Assembly (NCBI RefSeq): GCF_000812965.1
Contig: NZ_JSYN01000031.1
Coordinates: 1 to 64,000 of the forward strand
DNA length: 64,000 bases
Direction of reading: 5' to 3'
From: Pedobacter kyungheensis
Lineage (GTDB): Bacteria > Bacteroidota > Bacteroidia > Sphingobacteriales > Sphingobacteriaceae
In this document: positions 16,355 through 25,129 of the stretch, in pieces
How the letters are laid out: each line of letters starts with the position of its first letter
Position numbering within the stretch: the stretch's first letter is position 1
Translations under genes and position numbers: made by a program
The notes under the pieces: generated by a model
Database searches by the model: none
What the model was told of the DNA's origin: nothing
The model's input: only the letters and a program-made list of their open reading frames with translations

Positions 16355-17377
16355 TTAAAAAGGGTTAGCCTTAATGTATTTTTCCCACTCCCATGCCGAG
16401 CGCATCATTTCGTTGATATCCAAGTTGGCCTTCCAGCCCAGTTGTGCATTCGATTTCTGTACATCGCCATAAATCTGAACAATATCACCAGCTCTTCTCG
16501 GGCCAATTTTATAATCCAGCTTTTCGTTATTTACTTTTTCAAAAGCAGCAATGATTTCTAAAACTGACGAACCTTTACCGGTACCAATATTGAAAACATC
16601 GTAATTGCCATTTGGGTTTCCGGTTTCTAAAAGTTTAATGGCTGCAACGTGCGCTTTGGCCAAGTCAACTACGTGGATATAATCGCGGATAGCTGAACCA
16701 TCCGGTGTATCGTAATCATCGCCATAAACGGTAATCGGGCCGCGTTTACCAATAGCAGACTGTGTAATAAACGGAACCAGGTTTGCCGGAACGCCATTTG
16801 GCAATTCGCCAATTAAAGCCGTTTCGTGTGCACCAACCGGGTTAAAATAGCGCAAAGCGATAATATTTAAATCAGGCGTTACTGCTGCTGTTTCAGCTAA
16901 AATCTCTTCGGCAATCTGTTTGGTGTTACCATAAGGCGATTCTGCCTTTTGTACAGGCGCTGCTTCAGTTACCGGTAAGCTTTCTGGCTGACCGTAAACA
17001 GTACATGAAGAAGAGAATACGAAATTAATTTTTCTGTTGAATGAGGTTAACAGGTTAATTAATCCGTAAAAATTATTTCTATAGTATTTTAAAGGTTGTT
17101 CTACCGATTCGCCTACAGCTTTTGAAGCAGCAAAGTGGATAATTCCATCAATGTCGGTATTGTTTTCAGCGAATTCCTGTACAGCTTTATCATCCTGTAG
17201 GTCAATTTCATGGAAATCGAACCATTTGCCGGTAATAGCATGAAGCTGGGTTAAAATTTTAATGTTCGAGTTAGAGAGGTTATCAACAATAACAACTTCA
17301 TAACCTGCATTGTGTAATTCTACTGCTGTGTGCGAACCGATGTATCCTGTTCCACCGGTAACTAATATTTTTGCCAT
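16355..17377 (-). CDS. galE: UDP-glucose 4-epimerase
   Basis: A 340-residue extended SDR enzyme. The start is the ATG giving MAKILVTGGTGYIGSHTA, with the NAD-binding GxxGxxG at residues 8-14; an upstream extension would run into the neighbouring gene. FSSSCTVYG and YGNTK hold the Ser and Tyr-x3-Lys catalytic residues. It interconverts UDP-glucose and UDP-galactose in the cytoplasm. One base separates it from the upstream uxs stop. Confidence 0.93.
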   Translation of the reverse strand: MAKILVTGGTGYIGSHTAVELHNAGYEVVIVDNLSNSNIKILTQLHAITGKWFDFHEIDLQDDKAVQEFAENNTDIDGIIHFAASKAVGESVEQPLKYYRNNFYGLINLLTSFNRKINFVFSSSCTVYGQPESLPVTEAAPVQKAESPYGNTKQIAEEILAETAAVTPDLNIIALRYFNPVGAHETALIGELPNGVPANLVPFITQSAIGKRGPITVYGDDYDTPDGSAIRDYIHVVDLAKAHVAAIKLLETGNPNGNYDVFNIGTGKGSSVLEIIAAFEKVNNEKLDYKIGPRRAGDIVQIYGDVQKSNAQLGWKANLDINEMMRSAWEWEKYIKANPF

Positions 17378-17378
17378 T

Positions 17379-18368
17379 TTAACGGTTAAATGTGGTAAAG
17401 TCTTTATGATCAATTTTAGCCAAAGCCTCTGCAGGCAACGACTTAAAGTATTCGTATGTAATTTTTAATCCCTCAGCACGACCAACTTTTGGCTCCCAGC
17501 CCAATATCTCTTTCGCTTTGGTAATATCGGGTCTGCGTTGTTTCGGATCATCTTGCGGAAGTTCCTTATACACAATTTTTTGCGAGGTACCAGTTAGTTT
17601 GATAATTTCTTCGCAAAACTGCTTGATAGTAATTTCATCGGGGTTACCAATGTTTACGGGTTGTGCATAATCGCTCATCAGTAAGCGGTAAATCCCTTCA
17701 ATAAGATCATCAACATAACAGAAAGAGCGAGTCTGACTGCCATCGCCAAAGATGGTTAAATCTTCGCCCCTTAGTGCCTGCCCGATAAAAGCTGGTAAAA
17801 CACGGCCATCGTTCAGTCGCATTCTTGGACCGTAAGTATTAAAGATCCTAACAATACGGGTTTCTACCCCGTGAAAAGTATGGTAGGCCATGGTAATGGC
17901 TTCCTGAAAACGTTTGGCTTCATCGTAAACACCACGGGGCCCAACGGGATTTACATTGCCCCAGTATTCTTCTGGCTGTGGGTTAACATTTGGATCTCCA
18001 TAAACTTCGGAAGTTGAAGCAATGAGCATCCGCGCATTTTTATTTCTGGCCAGCCCCAGCAGGTTGTGGGTACCTAAAGAACCAACTTTAAGGGTTTGAA
18101 TCGGAATTTTAAGGTAATCGATCGGACTTGCCGGTGAGGCAAAGTGTAAGATGTAGTGAAGTTTCCCCGGAATATGCACAAACTTGGAAACATCGTGGTT
18201 GTAAAACTCAAAATTTTCGAGTTTAAACAAATGCTCAATATTTGCCATATCGCCCGTAATCAGGTTATCCATTCCGATAACATGAAAACCCTCTTTCACA
18301 AAGCGATCACAAAGGTGCGAACCTAAAAATCCGGCTGCACCTGTAATCAAAATTCTTTTTCGACCCAT
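17379..18368 (-). CDS. UDP-glucuronate decarboxylase (UXS, SDR family)
   Basis: A 329-residue extended SDR: GAAGFLGSHLCDRF binds NAD, ASTSEVYGDP and YDEAKRFQE carry the catalytic Ser/Thr and Tyr-x3-Lys, and TRIVRIFNTYGPRM with GDGSQTRSFCYVDDL are characteristic of UDP-xylose synthases. It would decarboxylate UDP-glucuronate to UDP-xylose. The immediately upstream gene makes UDP-glucuronate, which supports the call over other epimerase-type SDRs. Confidence 0.88.
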   Translation of the reverse strand: MGRKRILITGAAGFLGSHLCDRFVKEGFHVIGMDNLITGDMANIEHLFKLENFEFYNHDVSKFVHIPGKLHYILHFASPASPIDYLKIPIQTLKVGSLGTHNLLGLARNKNARMLIASTSEVYGDPNVNPQPEEYWGNVNPVGPRGVYDEAKRFQEAITMAYHTFHGVETRIVRIFNTYGPRMRLNDGRVLPAFIGQALRGEDLTIFGDGSQTRSFCYVDDLIEGIYRLLMSDYAQPVNIGNPDEITIKQFCEEIIKLTGTSQKIVYKELPQDDPKQRRPDITKAKEILGWEPKVGRAEGLKITYEYFKSLPAEALAKIDHKDFTTFNR

Positions 18369-18369
18369 T

Positions 18370-19680
18370 TTAATCTATTAGTTTTCTACCTATGCTATTA
18401 TAATAATAGCCAAGATCGATCATTTTTTGCAAATCATACAAATTTCGACCATCGAAAACCACTTTATTTTTCAAAATATGCTCAATTTTATCAAAATCGG
18501 GGTTGCGGAAAACCGACCATTCTGTTGCAATCAACAGTGCTTCAGCACCTTCCAATGCTTCGTACTGGTTTTTGGCGTATTTAATTTTATCGCCCAGAAT
18601 ATTTTTAACATTGGTCATCGCTTCCGGATCAAAAACGGTAACGGTAGCACCGTTCTTAACCAGCTCATCAATAATATACAAAGCCGGTGCTTCACGGATA
18701 TCGTCGGTTTCGGGTTTAAAAGCTAAACCCCAAAGCGCAAAATGTTTGCCTTTAATGTCGCCTTTATAATATTTTAATACTTTATCAACCAGGATTGTTT
18801 TTTGTCTTTCGTTAACCTCCATTACCGATTTTAAAATCTGGAAGTCGTACGCATAATCATCGGATGATTTAACCAGTGCCTGAACATCTTTCGGGAAACA
18901 TGAACCACCATAACCCACACCCGGGAAAAGGAAACGTTTACCGATACGATCATCTGAACCGATACCGCGTCTTACTGCATCAACATCGGCACCAACCAGT
19001 TCGCACAGGTTTGCAATCTCGTTCATGAAGGTAATTTTGGTAGCCAGGAAAGAATTTGCCGCATATTTAGTCAGCTCAGAAGAACGCTCATCCATAAAAA
19101 GAATCGGGTTTCCCTGACGTACATAAGGTGCATACAATTCGGTCATTAGTTTTTTAGCCTTTTCGCTTTTAGTGCCCAAAACCACGCGGTCTGGTTTCAT
19201 AAAGTCGTCAACAGCTACTCCTTCTCTTAAAAATTCAGGGTTCGAAACCACATCTACCTCAACCGAAGTATTTTCGGCAAAAACAGCTTTTACTTTATCG
19301 GCAGTTCCCACAGGAACGGTTGATTTGTTGACGATTACTTTATACTCGGTAATCAATTTAGAAATATCTTTAGCTGCGCCTAAAATGTACGAAAGATCGG
19401 CAGCACCATCGCCACCCGGAGGAGTTGGCAAAGCCATAAAAATAATCTGTGCATCTTTTACGGCATCAGCAAGATTGGTGGTAAACGTTAATCTGTCCTG
19501 CTCAATATTTCTATGAAACAAAAGATCTAAACCTGGCTCGTAAATAGGCACTTCGCCAGCCTGCATTTGTTTTACTTTTGCTTCATTAATGTCAACACAA
19601 ATAACATCATTTCCTGTTTCTGCTAAACAGGTTCCGGTAACTAAACCTACGTATCCTGTACCAATAACGGCTATTTTCAT
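18370..19680 (-). CDS. ugd: UDP-glucose 6-dehydrogenase
   Basis: A 436-residue enzyme of typical length. The N terminus MKIAVIGTGYVGLVTGTCLA binds NAD, NKSTVPVGT and NPEFLREG are substrate-loop motifs, and GVGYGGSCFPKDVQAL contains the catalytic Cys. It oxidises UDP-glucose to UDP-glucuronate, the first step toward UDP-xylose. It is the first gene of the five-gene operon, whose intergenic gaps are 0-17 bases. Confidence 0.95.
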   Translation of the reverse strand: MKIAVIGTGYVGLVTGTCLAETGNDVICVDINEAKVKQMQAGEVPIYEPGLDLLFHRNIEQDRLTFTTNLADAVKDAQIIFMALPTPPGGDGAADLSYILGAAKDISKLITEYKVIVNKSTVPVGTADKVKAVFAENTSVEVDVVSNPEFLREGVAVDDFMKPDRVVLGTKSEKAKKLMTELYAPYVRQGNPILFMDERSSELTKYAANSFLATKITFMNEIANLCELVGADVDAVRRGIGSDDRIGKRFLFPGVGYGGSCFPKDVQALVKSSDDYAYDFQILKSVMEVNERQKTILVDKVLKYYKGDIKGKHFALWGLAFKPETDDIREAPALYIIDELVKNGATVTVFDPEAMTNVKNILGDKIKYAKNQYEALEGAEALLIATEWSVFRNPDFDKIEHILKNKVVFDGRNLYDLQKMIDLGYYYNSIGRKLID

Positions 19681-19829
19681 CTAGAGTATAATTTATTTTG
19701 TCTGTAACGAAACGATTCTGACTTATCTAATTGTCTTGATTTATAGGCTAAATCCCGAAGGTTTCATATATTATTAAGCTTTTTAAATATATTACTTTTA
19801 TCTTGGCACGAAGATATGAAATTACACTA

Positions 19830-21065
19830 ATGCTTTTGCTTTACATAATCGGAATTCGGGTTTACATTTTACTAATAAGGATCTTTTCATTATTTAATCC
19901 TAAGGCTAAACAATTTATAAGCGGCCGTAAAAACGTCTACACACAAATTGCTCAGCGCATTAACCCGAAAGAAAAACACATTTGGTTCCATTTTGCATCT
20001 TTAGGCGAATTTGAGCAGGGCCGGCCGGTTTTAGAAAAACTGAAAACACTTTACCCGGCTAAAAAAATCGTGGTTACCTTTTTTTCGCCCTCAGGATATG
20101 AAATTAGAAAAAACTATGCATTAGCCGATGTTTTTTATCTGCCCATTGACACTCAAAAGAATGCAGACAGGTTTATTGAAAGTATTAACCCCGAAATGGC
20201 CATTTTTACCAAATATGAATTCTGGCATTTTTACTTTAAGGGGCTGAAAGACCGCGGTATCCCTTTATATGTAATATCGGGCATTTTCAGGAACAGCCAG
20301 GCATTCTTTAAATGGTATGGAGGCTTTTACCGCAATATACTAAAAGCAGTAACGTACTTTTTTGTGCAGAACGAAGAAAGTGAAAACCTGTTAAAATCAA
20401 TTGGCTTAAACAATGTAGCCCTTAGTGGCGATACCCGTTTTGATCGTGTTTATGAAAACGCACAAACACCAAAACATTTACCTTTAATTGAGCAGTTTAT
20501 AGCTGGCCAACCCACTTTAATTTGCGGCAGCACCTGGCCCGAAGATGAAAAGTTACTTGCTGCCTTACCTGCCCAATATCCCGGTTGGAAATTAATTATT
20601 GCGCCTCACGAAATCCATGCCAGCCATATTGAAAGTATAGAAAAACAGTTTCCGGTTGGCAGTTTGCGGTTTTCGGTACTCAGTGCGCACTTAGAAGCTA
20701 ACAATGCTCAAATCTCAGATCTCAAATCTCAAATCTTAATCATCGATAACATCGGTATGCTTTCGGCATTGTATCAATACGGTAAAGTGGCTTATATTGG
20801 TGGTGGATTTGGCACTGGTATACACAACACCCTTGAAGCTGCTGCTTTTGGTTTACCTGTAATTTTCGGGCCTAAATACGATAAATTCCAGGAAGCTAAA
20901 GATCTGATTACCATTGGTGCCGCGAAAAGTATATCATCAGCAGCAGAACTGACTGATGCTTTTAATGGTTTTGCAGATAACAAAAATGCCGCTGAAGCAG
21001 CCAAAAAATATGTGACAGATAAAAAAGGGGCTACCGATCAGATTATTTCAGTAATTACGAAATGA
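19830..21065 (+). CDS. waaA: 3-deoxy-D-manno-octulosonic acid (Kdo) transferase
   Basis: A 411-residue GT30 enzyme with an N-terminal membrane anchor (MLLLYIIGIRVYILLIRIFS). IWFHFASLGEFEQGRP is the signature GT30 segment with the catalytic Glu; TFFSPSGYEIRKNY, CGSTWPEDE and YIGGGFGTGIHNTLEAAAFG bind substrate and CMP-Kdo. It adds Kdo to lipid IVA at the inner membrane. I chose the ATG at 19830 over an in-frame TTG nine codons earlier. Its 3' end overlaps the convergent gluconokinase gene by 11 bases. Confidence 0.93.
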   Translation: MLLLYIIGIRVYILLIRIFSLFNPKAKQFISGRKNVYTQIAQRINPKEKHIWFHFASLGEFEQGRPVLEKLKTLYPAKKIVVTFFSPSGYEIRKNYALADVFYLPIDTQKNADRFIESINPEMAIFTKYEFWHFYFKGLKDRGIPLYVISGIFRNSQAFFKWYGGFYRNILKAVTYFFVQNEESENLLKSIGLNNVALSGDTRFDRVYENAQTPKHLPLIEQFIAGQPTLICGSTWPEDEKLLAALPAQYPGWKLIIAPHEIHASHIESIEKQFPVGSLRFSVLSAHLEANNAQISDLKSQILIIDNIGMLSALYQYGKVAYIGGGFGTGIHNTLEAAAFGLPVIFGPKYDKFQEAKDLITIGAAKSISSAAELTDAFNGFADNKNAAEAAKKYVTDKKGATDQIISVITK

Positions 21066-21561
21066 GCTTAGCCTGGGCTATTTCTGCTACAATAGCATCT
21101 ATTGGCTGATCGATTGAGACAGTTAAAACATCCTGCTCGTCAACTTGCGGTTCTTCAAGCGTATCGAACTGGCTTTGCAACAGGCTCGATGGCATGTATT
21201 GATGCGAACGCTTCGCAATGCGATCATGAATTAAATCGAAACTGCCTTTTAAATAAACGAAGCTGATGGCCGGATTATCGACCCGCAGCAATTCGCGATA
21301 CGCTTTTTTTAAAGCAGAGCAGGCAATAATACAAGAGGTACCATGCGCTACATGCTCACGGCCAACTTTAGCGATAAGTTGAAGCCAATCTAAACGATCT
21401 TCGTCGGTTAAAGGAATTCCCGCCGCCATTTTATCTACATTGCGTTGCGAATGCAGGTTATCGCCGTCAATAAATTCGGCCTGTATTCGTGGTGCAAGGG
21501 CTTTTCCTACCACGGTTTTACCACTTCCCGAAACGCCCATTAAAATGATAAAACCTGCCAT
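21055..21561 (-). CDS. gntK: Gluconokinase
   Basis: A 168-residue P-loop kinase: LMGVSGSGKTVVGKAL at the N terminus, FIDGDNLH, and GIPLTDEDRLDWL match GntK closely. It phosphorylates gluconate to 6-phosphogluconate. No gluconate transporter or regulator is nearby; it sits 7 bases after hemH on the same strand. Confidence 0.9.
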   Translation of the reverse strand: MAGFIILMGVSGSGKTVVGKALAPRIQAEFIDGDNLHSQRNVDKMAAGIPLTDEDRLDWLQLIAKVGREHVAHGTSCIIACSALKKAYRELLRVDNPAISFVYLKGSFDLIHDRIAKRSHQYMPSSLLQSQFDTLEEPQVDEQDVLTVSIDQPIDAIVAEIAQAKLIS

Positions 21562-21568
21562 TTCAGAA

Positions 21569-22579
21569 TTATTTAATCATTCCGGCTAAAGCCTCAATAA
21601 ATACCGGACTATCGTTTAAGCTTTCTACCAGCTGTACATGCTCTCCTCCTAACTCCCTGAACTCTTCGTGGTATTCTACTGTAATTTCATAAAGGGTTTC
21701 CAGGCAATCGGCAACAAAAGCCGGACTAAAAACCAGTAAACGCTTTTTGCCTTCTCCTGCCAACTTTTTCAATACATCGGTGGTGTAAGGTTGCACCCAG
21801 GGCTCTTTACCTAAACGCGACTGAAAACAAACAGTGTATTTTTCTTTTGGCAGATTTAATTCAGCAGCAATTAATCTGGCTGTATGATGCCCTTGTGCTG
21901 AATAGCAAAATTTATTGGTATCGTTTAAGGTTTGGCAACAATCGCTGCTTTTTAAGCAGTAGCTACCGGTATGATCGCACTTTAACAATTGACGTTCTGG
22001 CAAACCATGAAAACTGAACAACACATGATCATAGGTATCTATCTGATGTTTTCTTGCATTTTCTGCAAAAACCTTTATCATTAATTCGTTATCATGGAAA
22101 GAGTTAACAAAGGAAATTGGCGGTACAGTTGGCCATTTACCCACCAACTCCATAACCAGCTGTATAACTGAACCACTACTAGCCGATGCATACTGCGGAA
22201 ACAACGGAATAACCTGAATACTTTCTACAAGGCCCGATTTAAGCTTATCGAGTGCCGAAGCAATTGAAGGGTTTTGGTAACGCATAGCCAGCTCTACCTG
22301 GTATTCGTCGCCCAGCCTTTCTTGCAGCATTTTAGCCTGCAGCTTGCTGTAATACAAAAGTGGCGAACCATTTTCGTTCCATATTTCGCGGTATAATTTA
22401 GCAGTTTTAGGGCTACGGAAAGGAACGATAATTCCTTTAACCAATAGTGTACGGTTTAATTTAGGAATATCAATTACCCTTTCATCCATCAAAAACTGAT
22501 CAAGATATTTTTTGACATCGGCTGTTGCCGTACTATCGGGTGTTCCTAAATTTACCAGTAAAATTCCCTTTTTGCTCAT
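21569..22579 (-). CDS. hemH: Ferrochelatase
   Basis: A 336-residue HemH. LLVNLGTPDS at the N terminus, FSFHGLPERQL with the metal-site His, and FQSRLGKEPWVQPYTTDVL are family motifs; the Cys-rich insert KCDHTGSYCLKSSDCC is also seen in related Bacteroidota enzymes and may bind a cluster. It inserts ferrous iron into protoporphyrin (or coproporphyrin) to finish heme synthesis. Stand-alone in the window as to heme genes. Confidence 0.94.
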   Translation of the reverse strand: MSKKGILLVNLGTPDSTATADVKKYLDQFLMDERVIDIPKLNRTLLVKGIIVPFRSPKTAKLYREIWNENGSPLLYYSKLQAKMLQERLGDEYQVELAMRYQNPSIASALDKLKSGLVESIQVIPLFPQYASASSGSVIQLVMELVGKWPTVPPISFVNSFHDNELMIKVFAENARKHQIDTYDHVLFSFHGLPERQLLKCDHTGSYCLKSSDCCQTLNDTNKFCYSAQGHHTARLIAAELNLPKEKYTVCFQSRLGKEPWVQPYTTDVLKKLAGEGKKRLLVFSPAFVADCLETLYEITVEYHEEFRELGGEHVQLVESLNDSPVFIEALAGMIK

Positions 22580-22758
22580 TGATATTAAAATATGTTATTT
22601 GCGCAAATATCGCTTATTTATTGTTTTTAACCTATGTTAAAAAGTGATGAAAAACATTTTTTCGTCAACAGAAAATAATATTAACGGTTATTATTCCCTG
22701 CTTGTTTAACCCGACTGGCCATGATATCGTTAAATCCTTGACTATGAAATCTAATCAA

Positions 22759-22782
22759 GTGTCAGCTGGTAACAGCTGACAC
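22759..22782. other. Perfect short hairpin after crtW
   Basis: GTGTCAGCTG and CAGCTGACAC pair across the 4-base loop GTAA, 22 bases beyond the crtW stop. No T-run follows on either strand, so it looks like a 3'-end or protein-binding palindrome rather than a classical terminator. The rest of the 224-base gap to hemH is featureless AT-rich DNA. Confidence 0.45.
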
Positions 22783-22803
22783 CACTGATGAACATCTAAC
22801 CTG

Positions 22804-23559
22804 TTATTTTGTCTTATACAATTGCCACCAGGGCATACCCGGCTTTTGATGATGTTCTAAATGATAGCCGAAAAAGTAACAGGTAATGAAAGCAATGAAA
22901 TGGTTCTTCTTTAGCGTAGAAGCATGATATTCGTTATCGTGCACGCCCTTATGTGGCAAATAAGTACCAAAATAAAACAATTGAAAAGTGCTTAACAGCG
23001 ATGGCAACACCCAAAACAGCAACAGATTTTGCTCCGGAACCCAGATTTTCAGAACATTGTAAGCAATGGCCATAATTACGAGTTGTATTACTGTTACATA
23101 ATTGAGCATAAACCTGAAATACCATTTCCAAAAACCATGCGGAGCAAAATCAGGATCGTTTACGGTATGTACATGATTGTGGTGCTGGTGATGTTTCGTG
23201 TACAAACGATTATAGAAAAATCCAGCATATAAAAATACCGCAAGGTAACCGAAAAAATTGTTGATTGTTTTATGGTTTGAAATTGTACCGTGCATGGCAT
23301 CGTGTGCGGTAATAAACAAACCAGTATACATATGCATTTGTACCAATACCATTAGGTAAACCAAAGGATTTGTCCAACTGAACTGCCAGTTTAACAAGAA
23401 AAAAATTGAAATGAACCAGCAGGCAATTACAGTTAATGCAACCAATATTCCGGTAAATGAGCTTACAGTTTTCAATTTACAGTTTATATTGAAATGATTA
23501 CAATCTTTGATTCCCTCCTTGCCGTCATGCTGAACTTGTTTCAGCACCTCTTCAATCAT
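22804..23559 (-). CDS. crtW: Beta-carotene ketolase CrtW (fatty-acid-desaturase fold)
   Basis: A membrane di-iron enzyme with the CrtW histidine boxes: TAHDAMHG, KHHQHHNHVHTVNDPDF and YHLEHHQKPGMPWWQLY. It would add the 4-keto group to beta-ionone rings, giving canthaxanthin-like or echinenone-like products. The annotated 251-residue frame begins inside a dispersed palindromic repeat (VLKQVQHDG comes from it), so the true start may be later, for example the TTG at codon 29. It is the last gene of the carotenoid operon. Confidence 0.85.
   Translation of the reverse strand: MIEEVLKQVQHDGKEGIKDCNHFNINCKLKTVSSFTGILVALTVIACWFISIFFLLNWQFSWTNPLVYLMVLVQMHMYTGLFITAHDAMHGTISNHKTINNFFGYLAVFLYAGFFYNRLYTKHHQHHNHVHTVNDPDFAPHGFWKWYFRFMLNYVTVIQLVIMAIAYNVLKIWVPEQNLLLFWVLPSLLSTFQLFYFGTYLPHKGVHDNEYHASTLKKNHFIAFITCYFFGYHLEHHQKPGMPWWQLYKTK
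23524..23546. repeat. Dispersed GTCATGCTGAACTTGTTTCAGCA element
   Basis: The palindrome TGCTGAA..TTCAGCA preceded by GTCA is an intergenic repeat known from many bacterial genomes. Here it underlies codons 5-12 of the annotated crtW frame. Confidence 0.6.
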
Positions 23560-23593
23560 TTTAATTAACGAGGAGGAGTATCTTCAATGCAAT

Positions 23594-24442
23594 CTAATAT
23601 TCTTCTAGTCTGGCCTTTACCTTTTCCATCAGCCACATTGGTGTAGAGGTTGCACCGCAGATGCCAACTTTATCGTTTTCGGCAAACCAGCCTTGCTCCA
23701 ACTCTTCAACATTCGAAATGAAATAAGAATTTTCGTTGTACTTTTTACATACATCGTAAAGCACTTTACCGTTGGATGATTTTTTACCTGAAACGAAAAC
23801 GATTTTATTGTAATGGCTTACAAAATCTTCCAATTCCTCGTAACGGTTAGATACTTGCCTGCAAATGGTATCGTTGGCCTTTACCTCGTAACCGCGACTC
23901 AACAATTCATCTTTAATGTGGTAAAATTTATCGGTGCTTTTGGTGGTTTGACTATACAAAGTAAACTTAGCAGGAAGCTCAACATTATCGAGTTCTGCCA
24001 AATCCTGAAAAACAATTGCTTTACCATCGGTTTGGCCTTGCAAACCAATTACCTCTGCGTGTCCGTGCTTGCCAAAAATAAGTACCTGCTCATCATCATC
24101 GTGCGAATTTTTAATCCGGTTCTGCAGTTTTAAAACCACCGGGCAAGAGGCATCAATTAAGGTAAGGTTATTTTCTAAAGCCAGCTGATAAGTAGATGGA
24201 GCTTCGCCATGTGCCCTGATCAGCACTTTTTCATCGCGTAAATTCTTTAAAATTTCGTGATCGATGATTTTCAATCCCCGGTTGGTTAAACGTTCAACTT
24301 CTTCATCGTTGTGCACAATATCTCCTAAACAATATAAATAACCATCGTTATCCAAAATGTCTTCGGCCATTTCTATGGCATACACTACACCAAAGCAAAA
24401 GCCTGATGATTTATCGATGTTGACCTGTAAGTTATAACCCAT
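23594..24442 (-). CDS. ispH: 4-hydroxy-3-methylbut-2-enyl diphosphate reductase
   Basis: A 282-residue IspH with the three cluster cysteines in GFCFGVVYA (Cys17), DASCPVVLKLQ and NDTICRQVSNR, and the C-terminal GATSTPMWLMEKV segment. It carries out the last step of the MEP pathway, giving IPP and DMAPP. Its place between cruF and crtW ties precursor supply to pigment synthesis. Confidence 0.94.
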   Translation of the reverse strand: MGYNLQVNIDKSSGFCFGVVYAIEMAEDILDNDGYLYCLGDIVHNDEEVERLTNRGLKIIDHEILKNLRDEKVLIRAHGEAPSTYQLALENNLTLIDASCPVVLKLQNRIKNSHDDDEQVLIFGKHGHAEVIGLQGQTDGKAIVFQDLAELDNVELPAKFTLYSQTTKSTDKFYHIKDELLSRGYEVKANDTICRQVSNRYEELEDFVSHYNKIVFVSGKKSSNGKVLYDVCKKYNENSYFISNVEELEQGWFAENDKVGICGATSTPMWLMEKVKARLEEY

Positions 24443-24449
24443 TGCAATG

Positions 24450-24457
24450 CAAAATTA
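24450..24457 (-). promoter_or_regulatory. Possible internal -7 element before ispH
   Basis: TAATTTTG on the minus strand, 7 bases before the ispH start and overlapping the cruF stop region. It matches TAnnTTTG but has no -33 partner; it may be chance. Confidence 0.25.
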
Positions 24458-25129
24458 AGCAAAAATATTTGTTCCCGTTGTCATGTATAAGACAACAAAA
24501 AAGATAAACTGTGCCACAAACATCGCTGTGCCCAGGTATTTTTGCTGTTTAAGGCCCAATGCATAGTAAAACTTCAATAAAATAACCGAAACAATAAACC
24601 AGGCCACATAATTCTGAACCGGGATTTCGTGCCAGTTCCATTGCCAATAGTTAAATTTCATGGCTACAGGTTCTAAAAAGTAATCGAAAATAACCAATGC
24701 GAGTGCACCCAGTGCAGAAGCGAGAATACTGTTTCTAATCTTCAGGCTTTTCATCATTTGCCCTACGCTAAAAATCAGAATTACCCAGTTTACCCCCATC
24801 AACAAAGGCACAGCAGCAATTTTGTAACCCAGTGTAGGCCCATAATAATAACTGCCAAATATCTTGCCGGTATGTACCCCCAAAACCTCAACCATAAAGC
24901 CACATAGAAAAACGCCCGAAACAAATAACAACAAACGTTTAACATCCGCATTGTAGGCAAAAACAATTACGGCAAACATGAGCAGTAAATGAAAAGGAAC
25001 CAGCTTAAGGAAATAAGGCTGGGCAGCCGGAATTAAAAAACCGAGTAAACCAACCAAATGAAAAACGATAATTACAGCAACTGCAATTTTTTTAACTTTT
25101 AAATCGCTTTGATCGTTCTGCCCTTCCAT
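24455..25129 (-). CDS. cruF: Carotenoid 1',2'-hydratase CruF (DUF422)
   Basis: A 224-residue multi-pass membrane protein (about seven helices) with the DUF422 features FMVEVLGVHTGKIFGSYYYG, PLLMGVNWVIL and FDYFLEPVAMKFNYWQW. CruF adds water to the psi-end of carotenoids to make the 1'-hydroxy group used in myxol, saproxanthin and flexixanthin pigments. Its first 31 bases overlap the 3' end of the glycosyltransferase gene, so both are translated from one transcript. Confidence 0.85.
   Translation of the reverse strand: MEGQNDQSDLKVKKIAVAVIIVFHLVGLLGFLIPAAQPYFLKLVPFHLLLMFAVIVFAYNADVKRLLLFVSGVFLCGFMVEVLGVHTGKIFGSYYYGPTLGYKIAAVPLLMGVNWVILIFSVGQMMKSLKIRNSILASALGALALVIFDYFLEPVAMKFNYWQWNWHEIPVQNYVAWFIVSVILLKFYYALGLKQQKYLGTAMFVAQFIFFVVLYMTTGTNIFA

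Noticed and set aside
22759..22782. Terminator call for the hairpin after crtW
   Set aside because: The stem is perfect but no T-run follows on either strand; kept as a hairpin of unknown role.
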